A stretch of 64,000 nucleotides of DNA from Microbulbifer sp. YPW16 (lineage in GTDB: Bacteria; Pseudomonadota; Gammaproteobacteria; Pseudomonadales; Cellvibrionaceae): positions 1,286,501-1,350,500 of the forward strand of contig NZ_CP089928.1 in NCBI RefSeq assembly GCF_021290385.1, given 5' to 3'. Shown here one piece after another: positions 9,171 through 18,149 of this stretch; the first letter of the stretch is position 1, and each line of letters begins with the position of its first letter. The notes below the pieces were generated by a model, which saw nothing but the letters and a program-made list of their open reading frames with translations, was not told the DNA's origin and did no database searches. Made by a program: the position numbers and the translations under genes.

Positions 9171-9587
9171 TCAGTGATCACTTACTTTCCCGCGCAGTGA
9201 CTTCACCTGCCCGCGACGGGTCTTCTGCTTCAGGCGGCGCTCTTTCGACGCACGGGTCGGCCTGGTCGCCAGGCGCTTCTTGCGCCGTCGCGTCGCTTTC
9301 CCGACCAGCGCCGCCAGTCTCTCCAGCACATCCGCGCGGTTTTTCTCCTGGGTACGGAAGCGCTGGGCCTTGATCACGATGACCCCATCAGCGGTGATGC
9401 GCTGGTCCTGCAGGTTCAGCAGGCGCTCCTTGACTTCTTCCGACAGCGAGGAGGCACGGATATCAAAGCGCAGGTGAATGGCACTGGCCACCTTGTTGAC
9501 ATTCTGCCCACCCGCGCCCTGCGAGCGCACAGCGTGCATGTCAATTTCCTCGAGCGGAATCGCGATTTTGCTAGAAACTTTTAACAT
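9171..9587 (-). CDS. arfB: alternative ribosome-rescue factor ArfB (peptidyl-tRNA hydrolase)
   Basis: A 138-residue ArfB/YaeJ protein, which releases nascent chains from ribosomes stalled without a stop codon. The catalytic GGQ loop is present (RSQGAGGQNVNKV, about residues 22-34). The lysine/arginine-rich C-terminal tail (from about residue 95, with RRRKKR) is the element that enters the empty mRNA channel. Length is typical for the family (about 140). It is divergent from the first BCCT transporter gene; a 12-bp palindrome lies between. Confidence 0.93.
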   Translation of the reverse strand: MLKVSSKIAIPLEEIDMHAVRSQGAGGQNVNKVASAIHLRFDIRASSLSEEVKERLLNLQDQRITADGVIVIKAQRFRTQEKNRADVLERLAALVGKATRRRKKRLATRPTRASKERRLKQKTRRGQVKSLRGKVSDH

Positions 9588-9604
9588 GTCAGACTTGTTT
9601 CTTA

Positions 9605-9616
9605 TAAGGCGCCTTA
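9605..9616. promoter_or_regulatory. 12-bp palindrome in arfB/BCCT divergent promoter
   Basis: TAAGGCGCCTTA is a perfect palindrome, embedded in an AT-rich tract between the divergent arfB and first BCCT genes. It is a candidate operator for osmolyte-transporter control; no regulator gene is adjacent. Confidence 0.35.
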
Positions 9617-9703
9617 ATAAATAGTTTTATTGTCTATGCTGAGAGCGGCGGGCGCAAAATTTAACCTTTCAATGTGTCGGCAACGTAAGGTGGTATCCGC
9701 ACT

Positions 9704-11689
9704 ATGACCGAAAACAAACCCCGGACCCAGGGGCATTATGACCCGCCGGTATTCTACACTGCCACCGCCGTGCTACTGCTCCTTGTCGCCTATGCGGTTT
9801 TCTTCCCGGATAATGCGACCTCCCTGTTCAAGGATGTCCAGGCATGGATCGTCACCAACATGAGCTGGTATTACGTCATGGTGGTAGCGATCATCCTGGT
9901 CAGTGTGATCGTAATCGGCCTCTCCAAGCTCGGGGAAATCAAGCTGGGACCGGAACATATCGAGCCCGATTACGGGTTTGGCTCCTGGTTCGCGATGCTC
10001 TTCTCCGCCGGTATGGGTATCGGCCTCCTGTTCTTCGGCGTTGCCGAACCGGTCATGCACTACCTGAACCCCCCGGTGGGAGGCACCGGTACGGTTGAGG
10101 CAGCTCGCGAAGCCATGGTGCTGACCTTTTTCCACTGGGGTTTCCACGCCTGGGCCATCTACGCCATCGTGGCCATGATCCTGGCGTATTTCAGCTATCG
10201 CCATAACCTGCCGCTCACGCTGCGCTCCGCTCTCTACCCGATGATCGGTGAACGCATCCATGGCCCGATCGGCCACGCGGTGGATGTTTTTGCCATTGTC
10301 GGCACGGTCTGTGGTGTGGCCACAACACTTGGCTACGGCGTCCTGCAGATCAATTCCGGCCTGAATCACCTCTTCGGCATACCGGTGGGCAGCGGCGTCC
10401 AGGTCATTCTTATCATTGTGACCACCATCCTGGCCACCATATCGGTGGTAATGGGCCTGGATGCGGGCATCAAGCGCCTGTCGCAGCTGAACATGACCCT
10501 GGCCGGCATCCTGTTGGTGATGGTGCTGCTGCTGGGCAGCACCGTCTACCTGCTCCAGGCCTTTGTGCAGAACTTCGGCAGCTACCTGTCGGTGATCGTG
10601 AGCAAGACCTTCAACCTCTACGCCTACAACCCCACCGACTGGCTCGGCGGCTGGACTATTCTCTACTGGGGCTGGTGGATGTCCTGGTCCCCCTTTGTGG
10701 GTCTGTTTATTGCGCGGATTTCCCGTGGTCGCACGATCCGTGAGTTTGTCGTGGGAGCGATGCTGGTGCCCGCCGCGGTAACCCTCCTGTGGATGACTTT
10801 TTTCGGCAACTCGGCGATCCACATGATCCTGGACGAGGGGCTTACCCAGCTGGGCGAAGTGGTTGCAAAGGACCAGTCGGTGGCACTGTTCCAGTTCCTG
10901 GAGCAGTTCCCTTTTTCCGGCGTGTTCTCCTTTGTGGCCGTGATCATGGTCGTGGTGTTTTTCGTTACATCCGCTGATTCCGGCGCGCTGGTGGTGAATA
11001 TGCTCTCCTCCCATGGGCGTGACGATACCCCGGTATGGCAACGGATTTTCTGGTGTTTCCTGATCGGCGCAGTGGCGGTCGCCTTGCTGCTCGCCGGTGG
11101 CCTGGGTTCACTGCAGACAGCAGTAATCGCCAGTGCACTGCCGTTCTCGGTAATCCTGATGGTGGCCATTTACGGGCTCGTTGCCGGTCTGCGCACCGAT
11201 ACAGTCAAGCGCATTACCCAGTCGGCACCGGTCTCCCCGATCAGTGCACGCAACCCCGTGGTATGGCAGCGTCGCCTGAAAAATGCCTTGCAGCTGCCAT
11301 CGCTGGAGGAAGTGCGCGAGTTTATCCGGGAAACCGGCAAGCCTGCCCTGCACGAATTCGCGGAAGAGATGAAGAAAAATGGTTACGAGGCCACGGTTAC
11401 CGAGGGCGAGAACGAGTGGGTGCAGATTGAGGTTCACCAGGGTGAAGAAACCAGCTTCGTTTACGGGCTGCACCCCAAGGCCACACTCAAGCCCGATGCC
11501 ACCAACGCGGACAAGGTGCTGGACGATACCCTGGATGACGGCTCCCCGGACACCTATTTCCGTGCCGAGGTCCACCTCTACGAAGGCGGCCAGGACTACG
11601 ATGTCATGGGCTGGACCAGGGATCAGCTGCTGACTGACATGGTGTCGCAATACGAGCGCCACCTGCAGTTCCTGCATACCCTGCGCTAG
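9704..11689 (+). CDS. BCCT-family transporter, copy 1 (BetT-like)
   Basis: A 661-residue inner-membrane betaine/choline/carnitine transporter with about 12 membrane helices and a roughly 150-residue hydrophilic C-terminal domain, the size and layout of BetT (677 in E. coli), where that tail tunes osmotic activation. The aromatic substrate box is intact: in helix 4, Trp145, Trp150 and Tyr153 (HWGFHAWAIYA); in helix 8, Trp325 within GWWMSWSPF. The conserved RISRGRTIREF loop follows. This supports a quaternary-ammonium substrate such as choline or glycine betaine. Ribosome site AAGGTGG precedes the ATG. A near-identical paralogue begins about 100 bases downstream. Confidence 0.93.
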   Translation: MTENKPRTQGHYDPPVFYTATAVLLLLVAYAVFFPDNATSLFKDVQAWIVTNMSWYYVMVVAIILVSVIVIGLSKLGEIKLGPEHIEPDYGFGSWFAMLFSAGMGIGLLFFGVAEPVMHYLNPPVGGTGTVEAAREAMVLTFFHWGFHAWAIYAIVAMILAYFSYRHNLPLTLRSALYPMIGERIHGPIGHAVDVFAIVGTVCGVATTLGYGVLQINSGLNHLFGIPVGSGVQVILIIVTTILATISVVMGLDAGIKRLSQLNMTLAGILLVMVLLLGSTVYLLQAFVQNFGSYLSVIVSKTFNLYAYNPTDWLGGWTILYWGWWMSWSPFVGLFIARISRGRTIREFVVGAMLVPAAVTLLWMTFFGNSAIHMILDEGLTQLGEVVAKDQSVALFQFLEQFPFSGVFSFVAVIMVVVFFVTSADSGALVVNMLSSHGRDDTPVWQRIFWCFLIGAVAVALLLAGGLGSLQTAVIASALPFSVILMVAIYGLVAGLRTDTVKRITQSAPVSPISARNPVVWQRRLKNALQLPSLEEVREFIRETGKPALHEFAEEMKKNGYEATVTEGENEWVQIEVHQGEETSFVYGLHPKATLKPDATNADKVLDDTLDDGSPDTYFRAEVHLYEGGQDYDVMGWTRDQLLTDMVSQYERHLQFLHTLR

Positions 11690-11794
11690 CGGGAGCCACG
11701 GGGCGTGACGGAGCGTCCCCGGACTATGCTGGAAAGATGATGTCCGGCCCCCGGCCCGGGGGCTGGCAGACAGTTTCACATCCGGTTGACGTTT

Positions 11795-13783
11795 ATGAAG
11801 CTCCGCACCACCGATGAGGGCAAGGCCCGCTTCGATCCCCCGGTGTTCTATACCTCTACCGGCATACTGCTGTTGCTGGTGGCCTACGCGGTCTTTTTCC
11901 CCGATGATGCAACCGAACGCTTCAAGGCCATGCAGGTCGCCATTGTCGACTACATGGGCTGGTACTACGTCCTGATTGTCGCCATCCTGCTGATCACCGT
12001 GGTAGTACTGGGCGTCTCCCGCCTCGGGGATATCAAGCTGGGGCCCGAACACGCCAAGCCGGAATACGGGTTCACCTCCTGGCTGGCAATGCTTTTTTCC
12101 GCCGGTATCGGCATCGGCCTGCTGTTCTTCGGGGTGGCCGAACCAGTGATGCACTACCTAAACCCACCGGATGCCGACACCGGCACTGTCGAGGCGGCGC
12201 GGCAGGCACTGGTGCTCAGTATTTTCCACTGGGGCCTGCACGTCTGGGCAATTTTTGCCGGCGTGGCACTGATCCTTGGCTACTTCAGCTATCGCCATAA
12301 CCTGCCCCTGACACTCCGCTCGGCCCTCTACCCCATGATCGGCGAGCGTATCCACGGGCCCATTGGCCACGCCGTCGATATATTTGCGATTGTCAGTACT
12401 GTCTGCGGTGTGGCCACTACCCTGGGCTTCGGCGTGCTGCAGATGAACTCCGGCCTCAACCACCTGTTCGGTGTGCCGGTCGGGGAAGGTGTGCAGGTCA
12501 TCCTGATCGTGGTGACCACCGCGCTGGCGACGATCTCCGTGGTGGTGGGACTGGATGCCGGTATCAAGCGCCTCTCGCAGCTGAATATGGGCCTGGCCGC
12601 TATCCTGATGGTCACCGTGCTGGTCCTGGGCAGCACCGTCTACCTGCTGCAGGCATTCGTCCAGAATGTCGGCAGCTACCTATCAGTGCTGGTCAACCGC
12701 ACCTTCAATCTCTACGCCTATGCTCCCACCGACTGGATCGGTGGCTGGACCATCTTCTACTGGGGCTGGTGTATGTCCTGGTCGCCCTTTGTGGGGCTGT
12801 TTATTGCCCGTATATCGCGCGGGCGCACCATTCGCGAGTTCGCCATCGGCACCCTGCTGATGCCCACCCTGATTACCATCATCTGGCTCACGGTATTCGG
12901 CAATTCAGCCATTCGCATGATCCGGGATGAAGGGCTGCAGTCGCTGGCCGACACGATCCAGAAAGACCAGTCACTGGCACTGTTCCAGTTCCTCGAGCAG
13001 TTCCCCATGTCCGGTTTCCTGTCGATGCTGGCCATCATCCTGGTGGTGATCTTTTTCGTCACCTCGGCCGATTCCGGCGCCCTGGTAATGAATATGCTCT
13101 CATCCCACGGCCGCGACGACACCCCGGTATGGCAGCGGATCTTCTGGGCCGGCATTATCGGTGTGGTCGCCATTGCCCTGCTGCTGGCAGGCGGCCTCGC
13201 CTCATTGCAGACTGCGGCCATCACCAGCGCCCTGCCCTTCTCGCTGATATTGCTGGTGGCCCTTTATGGGTTGATCAAGGCTCTGCGCACCGATACCGCC
13301 AAACGCGACGCCCAGAGCGCACCGGTTGCCCCGGTCAGCGCCCGGAACCCGGTGTCATGGGAGCGTCGCCTGAAAAACCTGGTGCAGCTCCCCTCCCTGC
13401 GCGAGGTGCACGAATATATCGCCGAGGTAGGCCGCCCGGCTCTGCAGGACTTTGCCACGCAGATGGAGAAAAACGGTTTCTCCGCGCAGGTCTCGGAACT
13501 CGACAACGCGGTCGTGCAGCTGGAGGTGATGCAGGGGGAGGAGCTGGACTTCCTCTATAGTATCCACCCCAAGGCGCACCTGAAGCCCAATGCCGGCAAC
13601 CCGGACGCGGAGCTAGACGACAGTCACGACGACGGTTCCCCCGACAAGTACTTCCGGGCCGAGGTCCACCTGCGTGAGGGCGGCCAGGATTACGACGTGA
13701 TGGGCTGGACCCGCGACCAGCTGCTGACCGATGTGCTGTCCCAGTACGAGCGCCACCTGCAGTTCCTGCACACCCTGCGCTGA
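11795..13783 (+). CDS. BCCT-family transporter, copy 2 with altered substrate box
   Basis: A 662-residue paralogue of the preceding transporter, alignable end to end including the hydrophilic C-terminal domain. Two substrate-box positions differ: helix-4 HWGLHVWAIF has Phe154 where copy 1 has Tyr, and helix-8 GWCMSWSPF has Cys326 where copy 1 and most BCCT proteins have Trp. These positions correspond to BetP Tyr197 and Trp374, so substrate preference probably changed. The start is uncertain: ATG at 11795 or TTG at 11786, neither with a strong ribosome site. A hairpin (GCCCCCG / CGGGGGC, 11747-11763) without a T-run sits in the short gap between the copies. Confidence 0.92.
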   Translation: MKLRTTDEGKARFDPPVFYTSTGILLLLVAYAVFFPDDATERFKAMQVAIVDYMGWYYVLIVAILLITVVVLGVSRLGDIKLGPEHAKPEYGFTSWLAMLFSAGIGIGLLFFGVAEPVMHYLNPPDADTGTVEAARQALVLSIFHWGLHVWAIFAGVALILGYFSYRHNLPLTLRSALYPMIGERIHGPIGHAVDIFAIVSTVCGVATTLGFGVLQMNSGLNHLFGVPVGEGVQVILIVVTTALATISVVVGLDAGIKRLSQLNMGLAAILMVTVLVLGSTVYLLQAFVQNVGSYLSVLVNRTFNLYAYAPTDWIGGWTIFYWGWCMSWSPFVGLFIARISRGRTIREFAIGTLLMPTLITIIWLTVFGNSAIRMIRDEGLQSLADTIQKDQSLALFQFLEQFPMSGFLSMLAIILVVIFFVTSADSGALVMNMLSSHGRDDTPVWQRIFWAGIIGVVAIALLLAGGLASLQTAAITSALPFSLILLVALYGLIKALRTDTAKRDAQSAPVAPVSARNPVSWERRLKNLVQLPSLREVHEYIAEVGRPALQDFATQMEKNGFSAQVSELDNAVVQLEVMQGEELDFLYSIHPKAHLKPNAGNPDAELDDSHDDGSPDKYFRAEVHLREGGQDYDVMGWTRDQLLTDVLSQYERHLQFLHTLR

Positions 13784-13832
13784 CAGGCGTCCCCTGCTCG
13801 TGCAGAATGGCTTCCTTTCAAGGGAGCCCCAC

Positions 13833-14348
13833 ATGGTTATTCTCGAGACTGACAGGCTGTTACTCAGCGAGTTTACCGGAGACGACACCACCCCGGTCCT
13901 CGCCGTCCTCAACGACCCGGACTTTATCCGCAACGTCGCCGACCGTGGGATCCGTACCGCCGACCAGGCTCGCGGATACCTGCGGGAGACGCTGCTGCCC
14001 TCCTATTGCCAGAACAGCTTTGGCATGTACCGGGTCATGCTGCGCGACGGCACGGATATCGGCATGTGCGGGCTGGTAAAACGGCAATGGCTCGATTACC
14101 CGGATATCGGCTTCGCCTTCCTGCCAGCGTATCGTGGCCAGGGGTATGCCCAGGAAGCAGCTAGGGCAGTAATCGAACTCGCCCGCAACAAGCTCGGGCT
14201 AGCCGTGATAAAAGGCATCGTCAACCCGGATAACGGGCCTTCCATCCGCCTGCTGGAAAGACTCGGCCTGCAACCGCTCGGGAAGACACTCTATCCCGGG
14301 GAGGACCAGGAAGTGCTGGTCATGGAGTGGCGGAAACCCGGCACCTAG
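13833..14348 (+). CDS. GNAT acetyltransferase, RimJ/RimL type
   Basis: A 171-residue Gcn5-related N-acetyltransferase. It begins with the ETDRLLLSEF strand typical of the RimJ/RimL branch and carries the acetyl-CoA loop as YRGQGYAQEAARAV (motif A, Q/R-x-x-G-x-A). NPDNGPSIRLLERLGL forms the C-terminal part, followed by a strand ending in VMEW. The start at 13833 follows AAGGGAG; upstream in-frame codons would overlap the BCCT gene. It may acetylate a protein N-terminus or a small amine; the target cannot be inferred. Confidence 0.85.
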   Translation: MVILETDRLLLSEFTGDDTTPVLAVLNDPDFIRNVADRGIRTADQARGYLRETLLPSYCQNSFGMYRVMLRDGTDIGMCGLVKRQWLDYPDIGFAFLPAYRGQGYAQEAARAVIELARNKLGLAVIKGIVNPDNGPSIRLLERLGLQPLGKTLYPGEDQEVLVMEWRKPGT

Positions 14349-14370
14349 GCCAGCGGGTATTGCAGGCACA

Positions 14371-14409
14371 CAAAAAAGCGGGCCTTTATCGGAAGTATCC
14401 CGGGCCCGC
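14371..14409 (-). terminator. terminator of the porin-symporter operon
   Basis: On the minus strand a GCGGGCC / GGCCCGC stem is followed by six T (plus-strand A-run 14372-14377). It lies about 70 bases past the symporter stop codon. Confidence 0.75.
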
Positions 14410-14440
14410 CATGGATGGTGAAGAGAAGTGGGATTGGATT

Positions 14441-14465
14441 GAGTGGGCCGGTTACCGGCCCACTC
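14441..14465 (-). other. perfect 11-bp stem-loop downstream of symporter gene
   Basis: GAGTGGGCCGG and CCGGCCCACTC are separated by three bases, 15 bases past the symporter stop. There is no T-run, so it is not a terminator by itself. It could protect the mRNA 3' end. Confidence 0.55.
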
Positions 14466-14479
14466 ACCCGGGCGCGTTA

Positions 14480-16186
14480 TCAATGAGCGCTTGCGGCACC
14501 AGCTCCTTTCGGGAAGCGAATATCCGCAACCATGGCCTGCACATCCCTGGGTGCATCGGCGGTAAAGCGGGCAACTGTGATAGCCACTGCGAAATTCAAC
14601 AGCATACCCAGGGTACCAATGCCCTCCGGTGAGATACCAAACCACCAGTTCTCCGGGATATTGCCCGCCGGGTTAATGAACTTGAAGTAGATGATATAGG
14701 CCGCGGTAAAGCTAATACCGGAAACCATGCCGGCAATCGCCCCTTCCTTGTTCATCCGCTTGCTGAAGATGCCCAGGATAATCGCCGGGAAGAACGACGA
14801 TGCCGCAAGCCCGAAGGCAAAGGCCACCACCTGCGCCACGAAGCCCGGTGGATTGATACCCAGGTAGCCGGCAATACAGACGGCCACCCCCGAGGCAATC
14901 CGCGCGTACATCAATTCCTGTTTGTCCGAGATATTGGGCATCAGGTTGCGCTTGAGCAGGTCGTGGGAGATCGACGTGGAGATCACCAGCAACAGGCCCG
15001 CAGAAGTGGACAGCGCGGCGGCGATACCACCGGCGGCCACCAGCGCAATTACCCAGGCGGGCAGGTCCGCAATTTCCGGGTTGGCCAGGACCATGATGTC
15101 GCGATCGATGTTCATCTCGTTGCGCTCATCGCCGGAGTAGAACATCTTGCCATCGCCATTCTTGTCCTCCCAGCTGATCAGGCCGGTACTCTCCCAGTTA
15201 CTGATCCAGCTCGGGGCCTCCTCGTAGGCGGTACCCTGCGCTTCCGGACCATTGATGGTGTCGATCATATTGACCCGCGCAAAGGTGGCGATGGCCGGCG
15301 CGGTGGTGTACAGCAGGGCGATAAAAAGCAGTGCCCAGCCGGCGGACTTGCGCGCATCGCGCACCTTGGGAACCGTAAAGAAACGCACTATCACATGCGG
15401 CAGCCCGGCAGTACCCACCATCAGCGCCGCAGTGATAAAGAAGACATCGATGGTGCTCTTGGTCCCCGAGGTGTACTCGGCAAAGCCCAGCTCCGTCGAC
15501 AGGCCATCGAGCTTATCCAGCAGGTAAGTCCCCGAGCCGTCATTCAGCTCGGCGCCAAAACCGATCTGGGGAATAACGTGGCCGGTCATCATGATGGAGA
15601 TAAAGATCGCCGGCACCAGGTAGGCACAGATCAGTACGCAGTACTGGGCCACCTGGGTGTAGGTGATGCCCTTCATGCCGCCGAGAACGGCATAGAAGAA
15701 CACGATCGCCATGCCGATGATCACACCGGCGGTGATGTCCACCTCAAGAAAGCGGGAGAACACCACCCCGACACCACGCATCTGGCCCGCCACGTAGGTA
15801 AAGCAGACGAATACCGCACAGATGACCGCCACGGTTCGCGCGGTATTGGAATAGTAGCGGTCGCCGATAAATGCCGGCACGGTAAACTTGCCGAACTTAC
15901 GCAGGTACGGAGCCAGACACAGTGCCAGCAATACGTAGCCACCGGTCCAGCCCATCAGGTAGACGGCACCGTCGTAGCCCATAAAGCTGATCAGCCCAGC
16001 CATGGAAATAAACGAAGCCGCTGACATCCAGTCGGCCGCCGTGGCCATGCCATTGGCAACCGGGTTGACACCGCCGCTGGCGACGTAGAAATCGTGGGTG
16101 GAGCCGGCCCGGGACCAGATGGCAATGCCGATATACACGGCAAAGGTCAGCCCCACGATAATGAAAGTGAGAGTTTGAATATCCAT
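14480..16186 (-). CDS. sodium:solute symporter, VC_2705/ActP-like
   Basis: A 568-residue SSS-family inner-membrane symporter with about 13 helices. Seen: N-terminal [27 protein letters not shown], and [13 protein letters not shown], which are conserved in the acetate permease ActP branch, and an extended loop at about 330-375 rich in acidic residues. The subfamily (TIGR03648-like) is normally encoded next to a DUF4212 small protein, as here, 9 bases upstream. Placement beside acs and CrbS/CrbR suggests uptake of acetate or another short carboxylate with sodium. Last gene of the porin / DUF4212 / symporter operon. Confidence 0.9.
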   Translation of the reverse strand: MDIQTLTFIIVGLTFAVYIGIAIWSRAGSTHDFYVASGGVNPVANGMATAADWMSAASFISMAGLISFMGYDGAVYLMGWTGGYVLLALCLAPYLRKFGKFTVPAFIGDRYYSNTARTVAVICAVFVCFTYVAGQMRGVGVVFSRFLEVDITAGVIIGMAIVFFYAVLGGMKGITYTQVAQYCVLICAYLVPAIFISIMMTGHVIPQIGFGAELNDGSGTYLLDKLDGLSTELGFAEYTSGTKSTIDVFFITAALMVGTAGLPHVIVRFFTVPKVRDARKSAGWALLFIALLYTTAPAIATFARVNMIDTINGPEAQGTAYEEAPSWISNWESTGLISWEDKNGDGKMFYSGDERNEMNIDRDIMVLANPEIADLPAWVIALVAAGGIAAALSTSAGLLLVISTSISHDLLKRNLMPNISDKQELMYARIASGVAVCIAGYLGINPPGFVAQVVAFAFGLAASSFFPAIILGIFSKRMNKEGAIAGMVSGISFTAAYIIYFKFINPAGNIPENWWFGISPEGIGTLGMLLNFAVAITVARFTADAPRDVQAMVADIRFPKGAGAASAH

Positions 16187-16195
16187 GACCCGCTC

Positions 16196-16513
16196 CTAGT
16201 GTGTGAACTCTTCTTCGAGGGCTTCCTCGAATTCTTCCGGTTCCTCGTGATCCTCGTGCACGTTGTACTTGCGGTCGAGCTTGTTCATCTTGACCACATA
16301 GACAACGATCAGCGCCAGGAATACGTAAATGGCACCCTGCTGGGCGAACCAGAAGCCGAGCTTGAAGCCGCCGAGGCGGATTGCATTCAACTCATCGACA
16401 AACAGGATTCCACAGCCGAAGGACACCGCAAACCAGATACTCAGCAGGGTGAGCATCATGCGCAGGTTTTCTTTCCAGTAATCCTCTGCATGCTGTTCGC
16501 TTTCAAAGCTCAT
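16196..16513 (-). CDS. DUF4212 small membrane subunit of the symporter
   Basis: A 105-residue protein with two membrane helices (about 19-40 with FAVSFGCGILF, and 55-77 with IYVFLALIVVYVV) and an acidic C-terminal tail (EDHEEPEEFEEALEEEF). This is the DUF4212 / TIGR03647 family, almost always found directly upstream of VC_2705-type symporters, and it is likely an accessory subunit of the transporter. The layout resembles the small subunits of other two-part symporters such as YhdT/PanF. Confidence 0.88.
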   Translation of the reverse strand: MSFESEQHAEDYWKENLRMMLTLLSIWFAVSFGCGILFVDELNAIRLGGFKLGFWFAQQGAIYVFLALIVVYVVKMNKLDRKYNVHEDHEEPEEFEEALEEEFTH

Positions 16514-16566
16514 GATTGATCTCCAGGTTTATTGTTATCGCTTTCCGGGTACATGGGGCTTATGCC

Positions 16567-17898
16567 TCAGAACCCATACTTGACGGAAAATTGCAGCCTT
16601 TGCAAGTCACCCTCATCGTCGACCAGGGTCCCGCTGGCGTTTTCCACCTGCTTGCTGGCAAAGATGTACTCACCGCCAAGGGTCATTCCGGGCAACGGTG
16701 AATAGAGCAGGTTCAGGTGGGCGCTGCGATACTCCGAGGCAGTGGTGTCCCCCACAAAGTCGGGATTGTCAGCACTGGTCATGGAAAGCACCAGGTTGGA
16801 GCGCCACCGCTCACTCCAGAAATGCCGCAGCGCAACAAAACCGCCGGACTGGTCGATCAGCTCGATATCACCATCCGCATCGATAATTCCCGCGCGGTAG
16901 CCGTTCAGGCCCATATACCGCCCGAGGGCGTTGCCGTAGCTGTACATAAAGCGGATGTCGTCGGCCCCGAGCGGATACTTGCCCGACAGGCTGATGGCGT
17001 AGCCCCGGCGCGACTCCTGGCCCACCGCATTTTCGTAGGCCAGTTCACGGCTCATTGAGGCAATCGAGTAATTCAATCCACCGGCGTTGTTGTTATAACG
17101 CAACACCACATCCGGCGTACTGTTGTCGTCGTAGGGGTTCTCGGTGCCGTTGTAGAGTGTGGTGGCCGGGTTCTCTGCCGCCAGCTGCAGGCTGCCGTCT
17201 CCGATACTGTGGGTGTAGCGCAGCTGCGGCTGGCGCTCGAAGATGGTGCCCACCGGGCCGACAAAGTCCATGCCCTCCGGCAGGGCCCCCACATTGAAGA
17301 AGGTGGACCAGGTCTGCCCCGCCAGCAGTGAGCGCCTGCCGTCGATATCCCAGTCCACATAGGCGTGGCGCAGGCGCTGGGAATAGGAGTTACTGATACG
17401 CTCGTCGCCCTGGGCACTGCCCATGGCGTCGATTTCCAGGTGGGTGTTTACCTGGCCCGTACCGAACCTGGTGCGGGTCTTCACGAACAGCCGGGTCGAC
17501 TTGGCATGGGCATGGTACTTGGCCTCCCCGCCCTCTCCCCCGATCGGAATGGTGGATGGCACCAGGAAGTCCTCACCGATACCCGCCGTGGCCGAGTCGC
17601 CGTCGGAGTAGTCGCTGACGGCGCTGTCGAGCTTGACGAATCCGCCGAACTGCAGCTCGGTTTCGCCGTCCGCAGGACGCGTGGGTTCGGGATCTTCCGC
17701 TATATCCACAGCCTGGCGCTGCCGGGCCGCTTGCGCCTCTTCTGCCAGGTTCTGCACCTGCGCCTGCAGCTCCTGGATGCGCAGCTGCAGTTCCTCGTTG
17801 GTCGGGGGTTCCGCTGCGGCACTGGCAAGGCCACCGGCAGAGGAGACAAGAATGCCCGCCGAGAGGCGAGCCATGATTTTCCGTGTTGTTATGGTCAT
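16567..17898 (-). CDS. DcaP-like trimeric outer-membrane porin
   Basis: A 443-residue outer-membrane channel. A signal peptide (cleavage after about ASAAAEP) is followed by a coiled-coil segment (about 30-65, LQLRIQELQAQVQNLAEEA) as in DcaP, then a beta-barrel with alternating patterns ending in aromatic FSVKYGF, the usual outer-membrane insertion signal. DcaP family members pass dicarboxylates and other acids. Start 17898 was chosen because GGGAGAGG lies upstream. First gene of the operon with the DUF4212 and symporter genes, and divergent from acs over a shared operator region, so it probably supplies the outer-membrane step of carboxylate uptake. Confidence 0.87.
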   Translation of the reverse strand: MTITTRKIMARLSAGILVSSAGGLASAAAEPPTNEELQLRIQELQAQVQNLAEEAQAARQRQAVDIAEDPEPTRPADGETELQFGGFVKLDSAVSDYSDGDSATAGIGEDFLVPSTIPIGGEGGEAKYHAHAKSTRLFVKTRTRFGTGQVNTHLEIDAMGSAQGDERISNSYSQRLRHAYVDWDIDGRRSLLAGQTWSTFFNVGALPEGMDFVGPVGTIFERQPQLRYTHSIGDGSLQLAAENPATTLYNGTENPYDDNSTPDVVLRYNNNAGGLNYSIASMSRELAYENAVGQESRRGYAISLSGKYPLGADDIRFMYSYGNALGRYMGLNGYRAGIIDADGDIELIDQSGGFVALRHFWSERWRSNLVLSMTSADNPDFVGDTTASEYRSAHLNLLYSPLPGMTLGGEYIFASKQVENASGTLVDDEGDLQRLQFSVKYGF

Positions 17899-17971
17899 AA
17901 CCTCTCCCTCATCGCTGTTTGAATGGACGGCTACCGTTCGCAATCAAACCCTGTCCTGGCGACAGAGGGTA

Positions 17972-18016
17972 TTAACCATTGGTCTAAGTCACCCACCGAA
18001 TTAGACCAATGTCTAA
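17972..18016. promoter_or_regulatory. paired palindromic operators shared by porin operon and acs
   Basis: Two 16-bp dyads lie 29 bp apart centre to centre: TTAACCATTGGTCTAA (17972-17987, imperfect) and TTAGACCAATGTCTAA (18001-18016, perfect 6-bp arms around CAAT). Together they also form a 10-bp inverted repeat ATTGGTCTAA / TTAGACCAAT. A further half-site GTCTAA is at 18064-18069, nearer acs. The dyad form suits a dimeric LuxR-type regulator, and crbR is encoded 2.3 kb away, so CrbR is the best candidate binder (inference). Confidence 0.7.
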
Positions 18017-18149
18017 GTTGGGATCAGGCCCTTCCTTTATATTTTCCCCGGGTTTCGACGTTTGTCTAATACGCCGATGTGCGCCCCGGTGACAGAATTC
18101 GATGCAATCCAGAATATTCCCATCATTGAACCCAGCGAGGCAGCGCAAG

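Noticed and set aside
9773..11041. A 422-codon minus-strand frame opposite the first BCCT gene
   Set aside because: Histidine-rich shadow of a membrane protein gene; no domain.
11747..11763. Strong hairpin between the two BCCT genes as a terminator
   Set aside because: No T-run follows; it might act in other ways, but it is not called a terminator.
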